Source: Rhizophagus irregularis (taxonomy: Eukaryota > Glomeromycota > Glomeromycetes > Glomerales > Glomeraceae). Taken from it: a DNA stretch of 64,000 nucleotides. The stretch lies in contig NC_089435.1 in the NCBI RefSeq assembly GCF_026210795.1, positions 124,001 through 188,000 on the forward strand, given 5' to 3'. Below are positions 43,548-55,695 of the stretch, piece by piece. The position numbers were made by a program, and so were the translations under genes. The notes under the pieces were generated by a model. That model was given only the letters and a program-made list of their open reading frames with translations, was not told where the DNA came from and did not search any database. How positions within the stretch are numbered: position 1 is the first letter of the stretch; every line of letters starts with the position of its first letter.

Positions 43548-44540
43548 CCTCCTTTCATAAATTAGACAATTTTATCTCCAATTTTCACTGCTGTCATCAT
43601 TAAATGACCATCTATATCATTTTTTAAAAGAAGTATATGTATAATTAGTAAGCTTATCGATCCATGAAATAAATGATAGATCAATTTCTACCGATACTTC
43701 TTGATAAATTATTACAATATCGGACTATTATTATACAAATATCAATAAACTATTAGTTTATTAGTTTACTGATAATTGTATTAAATTTTAATGATATATT
43801 TTAAGAAATTGTATTATAACCATTAAAACATGTGTATAATTTTTAAAATGGTCAATCAGTGCCATATTGGGATCCTGATATTCACCTGATTGCTTATATG
43901 GGTTTTTTGCTAGGAAAATGACCTTCTGAGACTAGATTTTAGATTTTAAGTAAATGGTAATTGAAAATTCTATCAAAAATTAAGACCAATAAAATTTGTT
44001 TCTAAATTTATCTACATCACGTGATAATGATCGGCTATGTAGATCATTTCCATTTTTGGCGATACCCGTTCCACAAAAAATGATTTTCCTGAAAATAAAA
44101 TTAACCTTTTTTGGAAATTTGTGTAACATTTTCTACATAAAAGGAAATGATCTGCAAAAAATTTTGGCCGGAGTTATAAATTTGGCCCGAATTATAATAT
44201 CCACTAGTGTAGGCCAAAACGGAATTGTTATTATCAAATCACATGACACTATTTTTTACCTGATACGAGTTTTGCTAGGAAAATGACCTTCTGAGATATT
44301 GTTACACAAGTTACACAAAATTTGTATATTTAATTTATTAACCAATCAGAAAATGCAATATCACATCATTGTACAAAAAATTCTTGGCAAAATAAATTTA
44401 GCGTTAAAAAATTTTTAAAAAATAAATAAATATGCAGAATGATGTTTTATAACTAAAATAGTATTCTTTTTGCACCTCATATTTATAAGCATAATTTGCC
44501 CCCTTTTTTTTTAATAATTTTTTTTTTAAAAAAAACAATA
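43548..44540. other. No gene seen; dispersed repeat
   Basis: AT-rich. 44010-44180 shares TCACGTGATAATGATC, TTTTGGCGATACCCGTTCCA and related phrases with 19390-19560 and in part 45790-45960, an old dispersed repeat that could not be bounded. The frame 43996-44286 lies within it and is not supported. Confidence 0.5.
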
Positions 44541-46713
44541 ATGACGTTAAGACCATTTTATAATTTAGTTCAGTTAGGTTTAGATGAATATGAAGATAAT
44601 GAACTAGTATTAAATATTGTACATGACTTAACCCAATTTTTTGAACAAAAATTGCACATGTCGTCATTCTAAAAAGCAAAAGGATTTGCGAACTTGTTAT
44701 GAAAAAGTTGGGTTTAAACATTTTTTTGAACGATATATTGAATTAAAAAGTTTAGATAAAAAAGAATTAGAGTTAGTTATCAAAGCTCAACTTATGGTAT
44801 TTGAAATAACTAATGAAAAATCAGATAATACTAATTCAAATACACAAAGATATAGATATTGTTATAATGCTTCTTTGCCTTTACGTAAACCAGCATTTTT
44901 AAAATTATGTGGAATTAATGATTATTTACTTGGTACTTTACAAAATCATTTACATACAGAAGGATTAAGTGAGCGATATTCATGGAAATATAGGACGTAT
45001 ACCTAGACTGACAATAGAGTCTTCCTTAATTCTGAGATTACATTTCCATTAAAACAATTTTTAGTTCAATATAGCTGTATTCATGGTTTACCCTCTCCAT
45101 TACGACATAGAAATGATTCCAATACATTTATTTATCTTCCTACCTGATAGAACATATACTTCTGTTTATAAAGAATACAAAGATTATTATTATACTGAAC
45201 ATGATGAATCAAACCAAATAATTTCTTATTATACTTTTCGGAGACTTTGGATTGAAATGATGCCATATCTTAAGTTTCAAGCACCAGCAAGTGATCTTTG
45301 TGAAATTTGTGAGGGATTTAAGGCTAAAATAAAAGTAGCAAAATCTGATGCGGATGAACGCATGAAAAGTTGAAATTCAATATGAGAATCATCAAAAATT
45401 AGCAAAACTTCGAACGTCAGCATTATAATGATAATATTGAGAAAAGTAAGAATGATTTAACTATTGCACATGTATGCTATGACTGGGCGCAAAATGTTTT
45501 TATACCATATTCGCACAACAAGTTAGTTCCATTTACTTTAAATCAGCTTTTTCTGTGCATCTTTTTGGAGTTCCAGAAACTGAATAAGGCAAAATCATCA
45601 ATTGAATTTTGTAATTGGAGGAGGGATCGGAAAAGATTCGATTAAAATCGAAACTATCGAAAATCAATAAGAATTGATTTTAAATCGAATCTCGAATAAA
45701 AATCGAATCTACTTATTGTGGCGCAGTTTCGTTAATTTGACCGTAAATTATTATTTGTTCATAATAGTTAATTTTGGCCAAATTCGATAATTCCGCCCGC
45801 GAATCACGTGACGGAACACAAACTTCCTAAAAAGGAAATTTTATCTCCCAATAAAATTCAAGTTGCCATCGCACAAGGTTGTATAAATTTCCAAAAACGG
45901 AAATTTGTTTGTCGATCACTGTAATTTTTTGTAATCACGTGATATGTGTTTAAACACACCTATTATAAATAGTATAAAAAAAAATCGGTATTTGCGAAAC
46001 GATTAATCGCGATTAATCGATTTTAGAATCGATTCTAGTAATGGGAATCGATTCCAATCCCTAAATTGGAGAGAATGAACTTCCAAAGGTACTTCTAAAG
46101 GTGCTAATACAACGATAAATATGGTATACAATTCACTTCAAAAATTTGCTCAGAATGGAAAAAAACATTTACAAATTACTTGTGATAACTGCACTGGGCA
46201 GAATAAAAACAATTTATCGCTTTGGTTTTGGTCCTGGTTGGTTATGCTTAATTGGTATGAAGATATTACGGTTAATTTTATGATTAGTCATACAAAATTC
46301 ATATATGACTCATTTTTTGGTCGTATTAAAAAAGTATATTGGAAGCATAAAGTTAATACTATTAATGATGTTAAAAACATTATAAATAATTCATCAAACG
46401 GTAATGAAGCAATTTTATATGATAACGGAATAAATTGGAATTGGTACGATTTTAGTGCATTTTTTAAGAATCATTTTGTACCTCTCCCTAATATAACACA
46501 ATTCCATCATTTTCGTTTTAGCTCTGAAGATATTGGTAAAGTATATGCATCAAAAGAATCCGGTGGTGTAGAATCATGTTATAAATTATTAAAAAGTGAT
46601 AATTTTAATAAAAATAGTAAACCTGATTTAATTACTACTGTATCTTTAACAGAAGAATGACAAAATTACTTATATTCAAAAATTTGACAATACGTTGATG
46701 AACCTTACAAAGA
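44541..46713 (+). pseudogene. DUF7869-like transposon-derived protein, decayed
   Basis: Pieces in order: MTLRPFYNLVQLGLDEYED (from 44541), a frameshift, KVGFKHFFERYIELKSLDKK, LKLCGINDYLL, LPDRTYTSVYKEYKDYY, DLCEICEGF, CYDWAQNVF, then the C-terminal domain ITCDNCTGQNKNN, HTKFIYDSFFGRIKKVY and FHHFRFSSEDIGKVY (46121-46660). The last blocks match by eye the domain now called DUF7869, found in multicopy, probably transposon-borne genes. Several frameshifts and stops. A 443-bp MITE interrupts it at 45621-46063. Function unknown. Confidence 0.65.
45621..46063. mobile_element. 443-bp hAT-like MITE
   Basis: Ends GAGGGATCGGAA and, inverted, TAGGGATTGGAATCGATT; flanked by AATTGGAG at 45613-45620 and 46064-46071 (8 bp). 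ATCGAATC/GATTCGAT motifs dominate both ends. No ORF. Confidence 0.8.
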
Positions 46714-46929
46714 TGAGTATTGTGCAAAACCAAAATAATTATAATTTAAAAATAAAAAAATAAAAATTTAATTTATTAAACTTTAAAATGATTATAAATA
46801 ATTTAAGTATGAAATAAAATTATTGCTGTAGTATAAAAGAAACGTCAATAACGTTTCTTAAAGTTAATTTTGAATAAACACCCCTATTACAATTTACTCA
46901 AGATCTTCAAGACTATTTAAAAAGAAAGA

Positions 46930-47500
46930 AGAAAAAAAATATTAATATCATTCCTAGAGAAAAAAACAAAAAAAAGAATTTACTCACCATTTCAAAGTCA
47001 AAGGCTAAAATCCAGTCCAAGAAGGTCGTCCCTAAAGAGGAAGAAGAAAAAGAACGTTAATATCGTTCCTGAAGTAAAAAAAAAATAAAAAAATAATTTG
47101 CTTACCATTTCAAAGTTCAAGGCCAACATCCATTCCAAGAAGGTCGTCCCTAAAGAGTAAGAAGAAAAAAAGCGTTAATATTATCGTTCCTGTGAGTAAA
47201 AAACAAAAAAAAATAATTTACTCACCATTTCGTGCAAGGCTAAAATCCATTCCAAGAAGGTCGTCTCTAAAGAGGAAGAAGAAAAAGAACGTTAATATCA
47301 TTCCTGAAGTAAAAAAAAAACAAAACAAAAATAATTCGTTTACCATTTCAAAGTTCAAGGCCAAAATCCAGTCCAAGAAGGTCGCCCCTAAAGAGAAAGA
47401 AGAAAAGAAACGTTAATATTATCTTTCCCGGAGTAAAAAAAAACAAAAAAAAAATAATTCACTTACTATTTTAAAGTTCAAGGCCGAAATTCAGTCTAAA
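46930..47500 (+). repeat. Tandem repeat of about 115 bp, coding-like, Lys-rich
   Basis: Four to five units, each with GTTAATATCRTTCCT, an A-rich run, CACCATTTCAAAG, and AAGGTCGTCCCTAAAGAG. The best frame (47192-47416) reads NVNIIPEVKKKQNK...SKFKAKIQSKKV and reappears in pieces in the other units, interrupted by stops and indels. A minisatellite within a former Lys-rich coding repeat is likely; no function is suggested. Confidence 0.65.
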
Positions 47501-49064
47501 AAGACCGAAAATATAAAAAAAAGTTTCAGAATATTAAAAAAAAAATAGATGATCAATCCAAACAAATCTATAAAATAAGCTGCATACTTGTGTTAAAATA
47601 ACGATTTAAATTTTTTTAAAATCGTTTAACGTAAATTTTATTAGTATGCTGATCATTTCTGAATCTATTTTTAGATTTTGGTACTAATCGTTACACAAAA
47701 ATTGAAAATCAAATTGCTCGTTCCGGTAATAAGATAATATGTTACAAAAATTTAATTACATAAAGTTTATGTATTATATATTCATATAAAACAAAAATCT
47801 CAATTTTTATAAAAAAATTTCAGAACCTCATTTTCCTAGCAAAGAACCCATATCCTGATACCTCATCATTCGACTGGTGATTCGCACTTTTAATCAGCGT
47901 TATTTTATTATGATATTTTAATATTTTCTTAACTTTTTACCATTCAGAGGTCAGATTGAGACAAATTTACCACCATTGGATTCCTCTTAATTATGTGGTT
48001 TGAATGGTGGTCTCAAAATTACTGTGTAGCATCTGTGTAATATGGTAGTTCAAGTATAATAGTAAGTATTATAAATTTTGTATAAAGATAATCATTTCTA
48101 AAAGTAATATAAAATCTCAATAATATAATAAAAAGACTATTATTTAAATCTCGTAATTGCAAGAAATCTAATAGTTGTAATTTTGTTTCAATACAAGCTT
48201 TGGTTAATGAGAAAATGAAGTTTAAACTTTTTATTTCAAATTTTCATACCAAATTCAACTTTAATGTAAAAATTATTAGTAGTATTTCTCTGTGATAATG
48301 TGGTATAACAAAATGCAATTATAATATTTAGCAGTTAAAAGTAAGTGGTTTTTTTTTTAAAAAAAATTGGAATTTATTATTATGTAGGATTTTGAGCATT
48401 TTAAAAAATCCATAGCAAATTATAATGCTTTAATTTCTATTAAATTTATAACTTTTTGGTTTTTTAGAAGGTAAAATAGGCGTAAAAACAATAATAAATT
48501 TTCATTTTTTTTATTGCTTTTTAAAATAGTATTCTAAAAATCCATTGGGCATTACAAGTTTTAATTTAAATAAGAAAATTCTGATCTCATATCCAAAATA
48601 ACAAATGATATTTGCACCACCATTCTTTTTGCTGGGAATTGTATATAATAAAAGATCAAAAAAATTATATATATTTTTAATTACATAGCATTATTTTTAC
48701 AAAATAATATAAATTTCAAAAAAGAAAGGTATTACTTAAAAGAGCACATGTTTATGAACAATTCACATAAAAGTTATTGTAGTTGTGCTTTTACTATAAA
48801 GTTGAATTCAATCATAATATGCTATTTTATTACTAATTAATCTATAGGTTGATGATCATTAACATTACAGAGTGAAAAATCTGCACTAATTAAATTTATA
48901 TATAACATCATATATAATCGATCTACATAATGATTTGAAACACCCCAACGAACCATCCTAACTCATCTCCATTAATTGTGTATTTTTATGCTTCTCCATA
49001 AAATTAAACTCTCATTATCCACTAATAAACCCAGCCATAACAATCTAAAAATATCATACTATAT
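47501..49064. other. AT-rich region without recognisable gene
   Basis: Nothing coding seen. One copy of the TACCACCATTGGATTC...TTTGAATGGTGGT motif lies at 47969-48014, related to the motif in the foldback and mariner-type elements. Confidence 0.5.
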
Positions 49065-49240
49065 ATACATGCCACCCAAATTATTTTGGGCTGCCGTAAT
49101 TATAAGTAAAATCCCAAATTCAATTATGATATCCCAAATTATTTTGGCACTTTACATAGTAAATTATATATAAATTAAATGAATTACGACATCCCAAATT
49201 ATAATTATGACATTCCAAAATAATTTGGGCAGCATGTATA
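49065..49240. mobile_element. MITE, about 176 bp, 9-bp target duplication (copy 2)
   Basis: Reverse-orientation copy of 20115-20293, starting ATACATGCCACCCAAATTAT and ending GGGCAGCATGTATA. Exact ATACTATAT at 49056-49064 and 49241-49249. A shadow frame inside both copies reads the same short peptide and is not a gene. Confidence 0.85.
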
Positions 49241-49459
49241 ATACTATATTCAGTTTTTTCAATAATATAAATTATATGATCAAAGCCAAATTTAGCAATA
49301 TGAGTTATATAGTAAATTAGTTTTTTTTTGGATAACTCTTAAAAATATCAAAATCAATATAAAATGCAATATGAAATTTATCTTCAATATCTTCAAATAT
49401 ATCAACTAATATGAAGATACTTTTGCAATACGATTGTGATTTATCTTATCCATCACAAG

Positions 49460-49600
49460 CCTGCATTTGAGGCAAATGTATCGTTCTTATACGATCAAGT
49501 GCTATATTCTTATATGACGTATATATCACATAATATAGGTCATATAAGATAGTATGTCGTACACGTATAAGAACGATACATTTGCGTATTTGAGACATGG
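49460..49600. repeat. Hairpin with 22-bp exact arms
   Basis: 49472-49493 and 49564-49585 are exact reverse complements (GCAAATGTATCGTTCTTATA...), with inner paired ATATTCTTATATGAC/GTCATATAAGA. MITE-like; no target duplication fixed. Confidence 0.7.
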
Positions 49601-49933
49601 ATCTATTACTATCAGTTCTTGTTGATTCAAGATCTTGGGCTGAATATAACAAGGATACACATATACAAAATGACAAGTTTGATAGGTTTGATGGATTTGA
49701 TAGGAGTTGAAGATTCCTATATATTACCTTGAATTGAACTGATTCTGTACAGAAAGAAATTAAAGTCTTTCTAGGAAAAAGCTTATTGACTGGATCAAAT
49801 ACATTTTAAGAAGTTTGATATAATGATTTTCTTTAGTATACAAGTATACATAAAAGATTACTCACAACAAGTTCTTGATCACAACTAATGTGGAATTTCT
49901 AAAAAAAAGAGTGTAAGTATTAGTTATTTACTA

Positions 49934-50090
49934 ATCTAGTAGTATATAAATGGGTTATCATCTGAAGGATGATGACCCATTTATATACTAAACTAGATCA
50001 CTTTTTTATCATCCTGGATATACTAATTGGTCCGCCAGTTTATAACTGGCGGAAAAAATCCTAAATACCAATTAGTAGCCAGGTGATAAA
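49934..50090. repeat. Two adjacent hairpins, MITE-like
   Basis: First: 49940-49962 pairs with 49968-49990 (TAGTATATAAATGGGTTATC...), extended outward by ATCTAGT/ACTAGAT. Second: TTTATCATCCTGG (about 50006) pairs with CCAGGTGATAAA (about 50080), inside it CTAATTGGT/ACCAATTAG and a perfect CCGCCAGTT...AACTGGCGG stem (50032-50052). Confidence 0.75.
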
Positions 50091-50139
50091 TATTAATATC
50101 AATTTAATTTTGGTTAGAAGAAATTATATTTATAGAAAC

Positions 50140-50720
50140 ATTACAGGTTCTTCTTGATGATTGTCTTCTTCAATATCATCAACAATAAAGTTTTGTCATT
50201 TCTTGTTGTTCTTCTACTTCACACTTCCTCTTGGAATTCTTTAACAATACTTGGGGATTCTAAAATTTAAGGCTTCTGTAAATGGGTTAGTAACAGTAAT
50301 TAAGATTATGTTTCAATAGGCACAATAAATTACCGAAGATGAAGCAGATGCTAGGAGTATTTACTGATCTTCAACTGTTAGTTGAACCTCCGTTTCAAAT
50401 AATGATTTCTTTATAATTAATAATTCCTTCTTAGATCTTTCAGTGCCTGTCAAATTGTTTTTCTGTTACGTGAATATGCTAAATGGAAAGGCAGTTAACT
50501 ATCAACAGACCTTTGCATCCATTCTCTTAATTCTATAAAGTTTCATAGCTTTATTTTTTGCGTTTTTTGATATCAATTGATGGTTCATCATTGAATGGAT
50601 TTGACTTTTGTATTCATCTTGAATGTGTTGTTGATCTATCGTTCCTAGACGAGAACAATCATATCTTGCTAAAAATTCCATACATTTATAAAACACCAGT
50701 TCTTGTACGGTGTTTATTCA
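50140..50720 (-). pseudogene. Fragmentary coding sequence of unknown family
   Basis: Minus-strand pieces with coding character: ELVFYKCMEFLARYDC, LGTIDQQHIQDEYKSQ and KAMKLYRIKRMDAK (50720-50510), and GTERSKKELLIIKKSLFETE with VQLTVEDQ (about 50455-50370), the latter between AG and GT. A stop-ridden stretch to 50140 may continue it. I do not recognise the family. Joins between pieces do not all keep phase, so a degraded gene is more likely than a live one. Confidence 0.3.
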
Positions 50721-51065
50721 AAAATGTCACAAACAAATCTTTAAAAAAGTTTCTCAAACAAAATCTCTATCAAAAATGTTTCAAACAATATCCCTAACAA
50801 AAAATGTCCCAAATGAACCCTTAAAAATTTCACTTCGTCATTTCCCAGATTATAATCCTCCTAGTGGACATCTATGTCAATCTCTCCCCAAACATCGGCC
50901 ATATGGACAGTGCAAGTTAGTTATCTTACAAGCAAGGTCATATGCACTGTAGGATATTGTATATGCAAAGTATTTAAAGGTAAAAATATATTAGGCTATG
51001 CAATAAAAATTTACCATTTTCTTATAAGCAACTGACTACGTTAGTAGATTACAACTAATATATAA

Positions 51066-51431
51066 ATGGACACGCTTCCGGTAATTTTACTGGTTGAGAG
51101 TTTGAATGGCGCACCCATTAAGAAACCGTTTCTGATTCGAATAAGGACGGCCAATTTCTTCAGTTATATATCAAAATCGTTAATGCTGAAGAAAGTAATA
51201 AAACAAATGAACCAGGAAATTATTTTATACTATAATAACTTTGGGAAAGATCTGTTAAATTATTACAAAACTCTTCATCCGAAGCAGATCGCTAAAATGT
51301 TTGCTAATGAAGAGAAAAAAATAACGGAAGACTCCAAAAGAATAGCGAAAAAGCACGAAAGAATTGTGAATTATTTAATGTTAATGGAGGTACAACGTTC
51401 CGCGGTGGTTAAAATAAAAGGAATAAGTTAA
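51066..51431 (+). CDS. Small hypothetical protein, 121 aa
   Basis: ATG follows TATATAA closely. The translation is Lys-rich, with hydrophobic N-terminal LPVILLVESL, IRTANFFSYI, and a helical EEKKITEDSKRIAKKHERI region. GC content is higher than around it, which supports coding. It ends next to a short tandem repeat (AAAATAAAAGGAATAAGTT, three units, 51413-51470). No family recognised; it may be an exon of a larger gene. Confidence 0.4.
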   Translation: MDTLPVILLVESLNGAPIKKPFLIRIRTANFFSYISKSLMLKKVIKQMNQEIILYYNNFGKDLLNYYKTLHPKQIAKMFANEEKKITEDSKRIAKKHERIVNYLMLMEVQRSAVVKIKGIS

Positions 51432-51762
51432 AATAAGAGTAATAAGTTAAAATAAAAGGAATAACTGAATAGACGCTCATTAGCAATGAACAATAACGAT
51501 TAAAAATTTATTATATATTCCGACACCGAAACTTTATTAATATTCATATAATTTATATCAGCAAAAAAAGCTATAAACGGTTACATAGATTATGATGTAC
51601 AGTATGTAAAAGACAAAGCTAATCTGCATATTTTTTTGATCAAACATTAGTATTAAGCTAAAATATTAAAATTAAATCAAAATAAAATAAAATAAAATCT
51701 TAATTTGAAATACAAAATAAATGTAATAAAGATACAGCTAATCCAAGTATTCATCTATAAAA

Positions 51763-53009
51763 TCAAATTCTTAAGTGGCGTCGTATTGTAGACTGAAGTT
51801 CCCAGAGATCTATATCGCATCCAAGATTAAAGTTTGGTGGGAGATTTCCCACTGGAACTCCGTCATATAATTCTGTCCCGGGAATATTCATTGTGTATAT
51901 CGGAATACCAGCCGCATTACAGGGAGGAAAAGGAAGATTATGATTATTAGGATCAGGAATCCCAACACCAATATAATTAGCAATCGGTGTTCCCATATCC
52001 AGAAGAATAAAGTTCTCAATTTTTGAATCGAGATTTGCCGTTCCAAAGGAGATAACACTGGTTGGAACTAACGGATTGGGGCTTGTGCGAAGGAACAAGG
52101 CGGCAACTAGTGCGATAGTACGTGTGTTTGTGTTTGGGTCTGTACGAACTCCAAATATCTTGATGATCAACACAATCTGGATCGTAGTTCGTTGATTAAA
52201 ATATTCAGCTACCGCTTTGTAAAGATCGGGAAGAGACTGTGAATAACCAACTTCTACTACCATCGTTGGATATGGTCCTCCTGTAGAATCAGCAGCTTGT
52301 GCAGGATTTGCTGGTGGGTTACGACGTCTTGCAAAGATCACACAATCAGGCTTTCTTGAACTGGTTGCGCTCAAAGTTAAATCTTGGTTGTCGCCATAAT
52401 CAAAATCCTGACGATTCCATGCGCCCATTATTATCTTGATAGCTCCCGATGTATATGCATGAGGAGCTAATGGCACTTCATATGCCTTAATACTTCCATC
52501 ACGTAAATACATACGAACTAAATTGGACTTATCCTCATTATTGTTAATATAACGTAAATAATTATCAAGCGAAACATTTTCTCGCAAAGTTATCTCTCTC
52601 GATCCTGTATATCCTTCTTCATTTTCTTCTGTCTCTTCTTCACCTTCTATATGGTCCTTTTGGAATCCGAGCAACTTTTCTCTTGCTGACTTAATAAGCG
52701 CAGAGGATAAATAAATCCTTTTCTCTTTTACAGACTGTCTATCAGCTTGGAAAGTAGCTGGGGGAATGAATTGAGTTGAACGAGACTGAGAACGCGTGAC
52801 GCGTACAGACTGTCTATCACCCTGAGAAGCGGATTGAGTGGTTTGAGTGGTTTGAGTGGTTTGAGATTGAGATGTAGAACGCGTGACACGGTAAGAATAA
52901 TGATCTCCTGTTTCTGAATCTGAAATTAACACTAGTTAATAGACTTTAATAGATTGGGAAACTGTTAATTACCTATAACCTTACCTGAAGTATTGTAAGG
53001 AGAAGCCAT
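51763..53009 (-). CDS. PD-(D/E)XK nuclease-like protein, 393 aa, two exons
   Basis: Exon 1 53009-52985 (MASPYNTS), GTAAGG...CAG intron 52984-52920, exon 2 52919-51763. Splicing replaces a weak internal start and gives a proper N-terminus. After a Ser/Thr/Gln-rich start with a repeated VTRS(Q/T)S motif and an acidic patch comes a domain with KPDCVIFARRR (PD at residues 199-200) and PTMVVEVGYSQSLPDLYKA (Glu 231), then AEYFNQRTTIQIVLIIKIFG. The PD...EV.Y/SQS layout resembles the Uma2-like restriction endonuclease fold; the usual Lys is not obvious. Multicopy in Rhizophagus as I remember. Intact frame and TGA stop in normal use. Nuclease activity is inference. Confidence 0.75.
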
Positions 53010-53633
53010 AATTTTGTGATTATTAAGAAAATTTAACTATTTCGTATATAAAAATATAAAAACGATTTGATCAGTAGATAAATGATTGATTGCTGCGCAA
53101 TTTTCGCGTGAAGCGATGCGCAGTAAAGTTCGAATTTTTTGAATTTTTTTTTAAATAGTAACGCGCTTTATTAATAATATACAGTCTAAAACTAGATCTA
53201 TAATTACTTACAAAAGCACTTAGGCAAAGAAAGAAAAAACTTTCTAAACCCTATAACTAAGTAATTTTCGAACTATTCTAATACATCTATAATTTAAAAT
53301 CTAACTAAAAATTGTGTTTGATTAAAAATTAAAATTGTCTGTTTCTAATACTACGTTACTATTCTAATTTTACTATGTTTTTGTCATTTTCAAAATTTTC
53401 TTTTACAAATTAATTAAGCTAAACTAAAAATAAAATGAGCATTGTAAAAATAAAAATTTTCGAAAAAAATTTTGTACATCAAAAAAGTTCTAAATTGAAA
53501 AACTACACTAATTCTGAAAATCCTAGGAAATCGTTCGAAATTCTCTATTCGTCCGCAAGTCTTTGGCAAATCCAAATGCTGATCTCCAATTAGAACTTCT
53601 CGGGTTTGTAAATTCTTTTCTGGACAAATTTGT
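53010..53633. other. Promoter and 3' flank, no gene
   Basis: Upstream of the nuclease-like gene lie AT-rich TATATAAAAATATAAAAACG (about 53047) and an inverted TGCGCA...TGCGCA pair around 53094-53122. The rest is the 3' flank of the gene ending at 53634. A frame at 53563-54009 on the plus strand is a shadow. Confidence 0.4.
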
Positions 53634-55094
53634 TTATTCGCTGTCGGATTCTTCCCTATGTCCTTGCGTTGTCACTACGCGTTTCTTATTTTTGTTATAC
53701 TCTTCTTTATCTTCAGTTTTTGTTCTTTTCTCCTCTGGCAAGCGTTTATTCTTATCTAAATCCTCCAATCTTCCGCTAAAATTGTTATTGAGATCATCAA
53801 GCTCTCTATGTTCTTCTTCTGTCCTTGGTATTGTTGAAAGAAGTTCAGTTCTTGCGTCAACAAATTTATCTTTCGAAATTGTTTGTGTTGGCACTTTGAA
53901 TCTGTTTATTCCTCTTTGTGGCTTGTACATCCCATTATCTCCGATCAATTCGTCTTGTAATTTTATTTTCAAACCTTTCCCTAAATCTTCCTCCATCGTT
54001 GATTTATAAATCGCTTTAAGTAGATCATTTTCGTTGTTAAAGTACATTAAAATATATTTGATCTTGTTTATTTTAATTACTTTTGCAAAATGTCTACCGA
54101 GGGCTGCGTTATAATCTTTAATTATCTCTTCATCTTTCTTATCTAATTCTTCCTTATCTAATTTCCTATACGCTTGCCATTCACATCTTTTTTTTATCGC
54201 TGAAGCATCTAATTTGGCGTCAAACATCCTAAAAAAGAAAGTCCGGTCGTTTCTTGTTATTGCTATATTGGATCCTCCTTTAAGGAATTTATCTTCCATT
54301 TCTTTTGTTAATCGGATCCTTGCTCGAACCGTCCTATACTTGTAATTCCATTTGACTTCCAATCTTTCTATATATCCAACTTTCTTCAACATTTCGTATA
54401 TTGTTTCGTCTTTCCAGTAAGCAGGAAAATCGTAAAATTTTAAATCACGTGATCGTGCGGCAAAATGTTTATCCAGAAAATCATCATCCGAAGTTCCTTT
54501 GTACTCCTTATCCTATATGGAATAAATTTTTTTAAAAAAAATTTACAACTAGGAACATCAAAATGACTTTAACATTATTGTTACTTATACCCTACCGTTT
54601 TGACCTCTGTTTGATTTCTCTTCTTGAAAATTTATAAACAATATAGTTATTCTGTTTTTTTAAGAGAAAGAACCGTTCTTCATTGATTGCAAGATACTTA
54701 CTAGTTCTTCTGTCAGTTTCGTATCTGGGGAAACTGCCATCTTATCATTTATGTTTTTAATCTTCATCGTTTCTCTATATAATCGTTTTCTTGACTCAAC
54801 CTCACTCTAAAAAAAACATCTCAATTATATGAACTCTTGTCAATAAGTCATAACTTCATGAAAATCACTAATTACCTTCTTTATCATCGTTTGAAGCACA
54901 TTCTGAATCTCGGGCCTTTTGATTGCCTTGTCAAAAGAGGAGTAAATGGAAAGAGCTTTTTGACGTGCGCAAACTAAATTGTTTCGATCATCGCTGATTG
55001 ATTGGAGTTTCTTCTTTATATGATCAAGAATTGGTTCAATGTCATCAGCATTTACATCATTATTACTCGAAACCATCATTATTACTCGAAACAA
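53634..55094 (-). CDS. Four-exon gene of a Rhizophagus-type multicopy family, about 409 aa
   Basis: Exons 55094-54876, 54806-54702, 54622-54596 (27 nt) and 54512-53634; introns 54875-54807, 54701-54623, 54595-54513 have GT-AG ends and every join is phase 0. The start may instead be 55079 or 55076, because the first codons repeat TTTCGAGTAATAATGATG. Blocks: IEPILDHIKKKLQSI, SEVESRKRLYRETM, DKEYKGTSDDDFLDKHFAAR, KFYDFPAYWKDETIYEMLKK, VEWKYR-like YRTVRARIRLTKEMEDKF, FFFRMFDAKLD. The central part has the feel of an RRM-like nucleic acid binding fold, as in LINE ORF1-like proteins of this lineage; that is inference. Basic, charged C-terminus. No lesion. Confidence 0.7.
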
Positions 55095-55239
55095 AATCGA
55101 GACAGGCGGAAATCGACCATTCTGAATATACTTTTTTCTTAAAGAAGGAGGAGACAGCCTCCCAAAAAAAACAACAGAATAATTAGTGTTGATTTTATGT
55201 GCTTAAAAGAACTAGTTTAGTGTTAAAAAAATCGACAAG

Positions 55240-55535
55240 ACAATATTATGGTCAAGAGTTCCTTAGCGTGGCTACACAGGAGGATTGTAGTGTCCTGCGA
55301 GGTGTCTAAGAAGTCTCTTTCCAAGCATCAGCTACATGTCGTCCACAAAAATGTGAAGGTGTAGAATATTGTTGTCCAGCATTCTGGTCAAGAGTTCCTT
55401 AGCGTGGCTGCACAGGAGGAATGTAGTGTCCGGCGAGGTGTCTAAGAAGTCTCTTTCCAAGCATCGGTCATATGTCGTCCACAGGGCCATACAAGCGTAG
55501 GAGCTGTTGATGCCCAGTGCTACAAACAATGATTA
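55240..55535. repeat. GC-rich direct duplication of about 140 bp
   Basis: Two copies (about 55248-55354 and 55388-55490) of GGTCAAGAGTTCCTTAGCG...GTCTAAGAAGTCTCTTTCC...CATGTCGTCCAC. GC content is near 50 per cent, about twice the surroundings. Minus-strand frame 55529-55332 stays open (LERDFLDTSPDTT, KELLTRMLDN) but no family is recognised. Looks transferred from, or conserved in, a coding context. Confidence 0.6.
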
Positions 55536-55695
55536 CGTGCCTACTCACCTTGTTCGCCATAATAATAAAAGAAAGCAAATTCTAGTATTTTTTAGGTTGT
55601 TATATAATTACATAAGTAATAAAATTTAAAAAAAATATTTTTTACAGGTTAAAAGAAATTTGCGTTTATCAAATTATGCGTAATATTTTAACTTA

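Noticed and set aside
50558-50952. Plus-strand frames with CHKQIFKKVSQ-like repeats
   Set aside because: They lie opposite or beside minus-strand coding pieces and consist of a TGTCNCAAACAAATCT-type nucleotide repeat.
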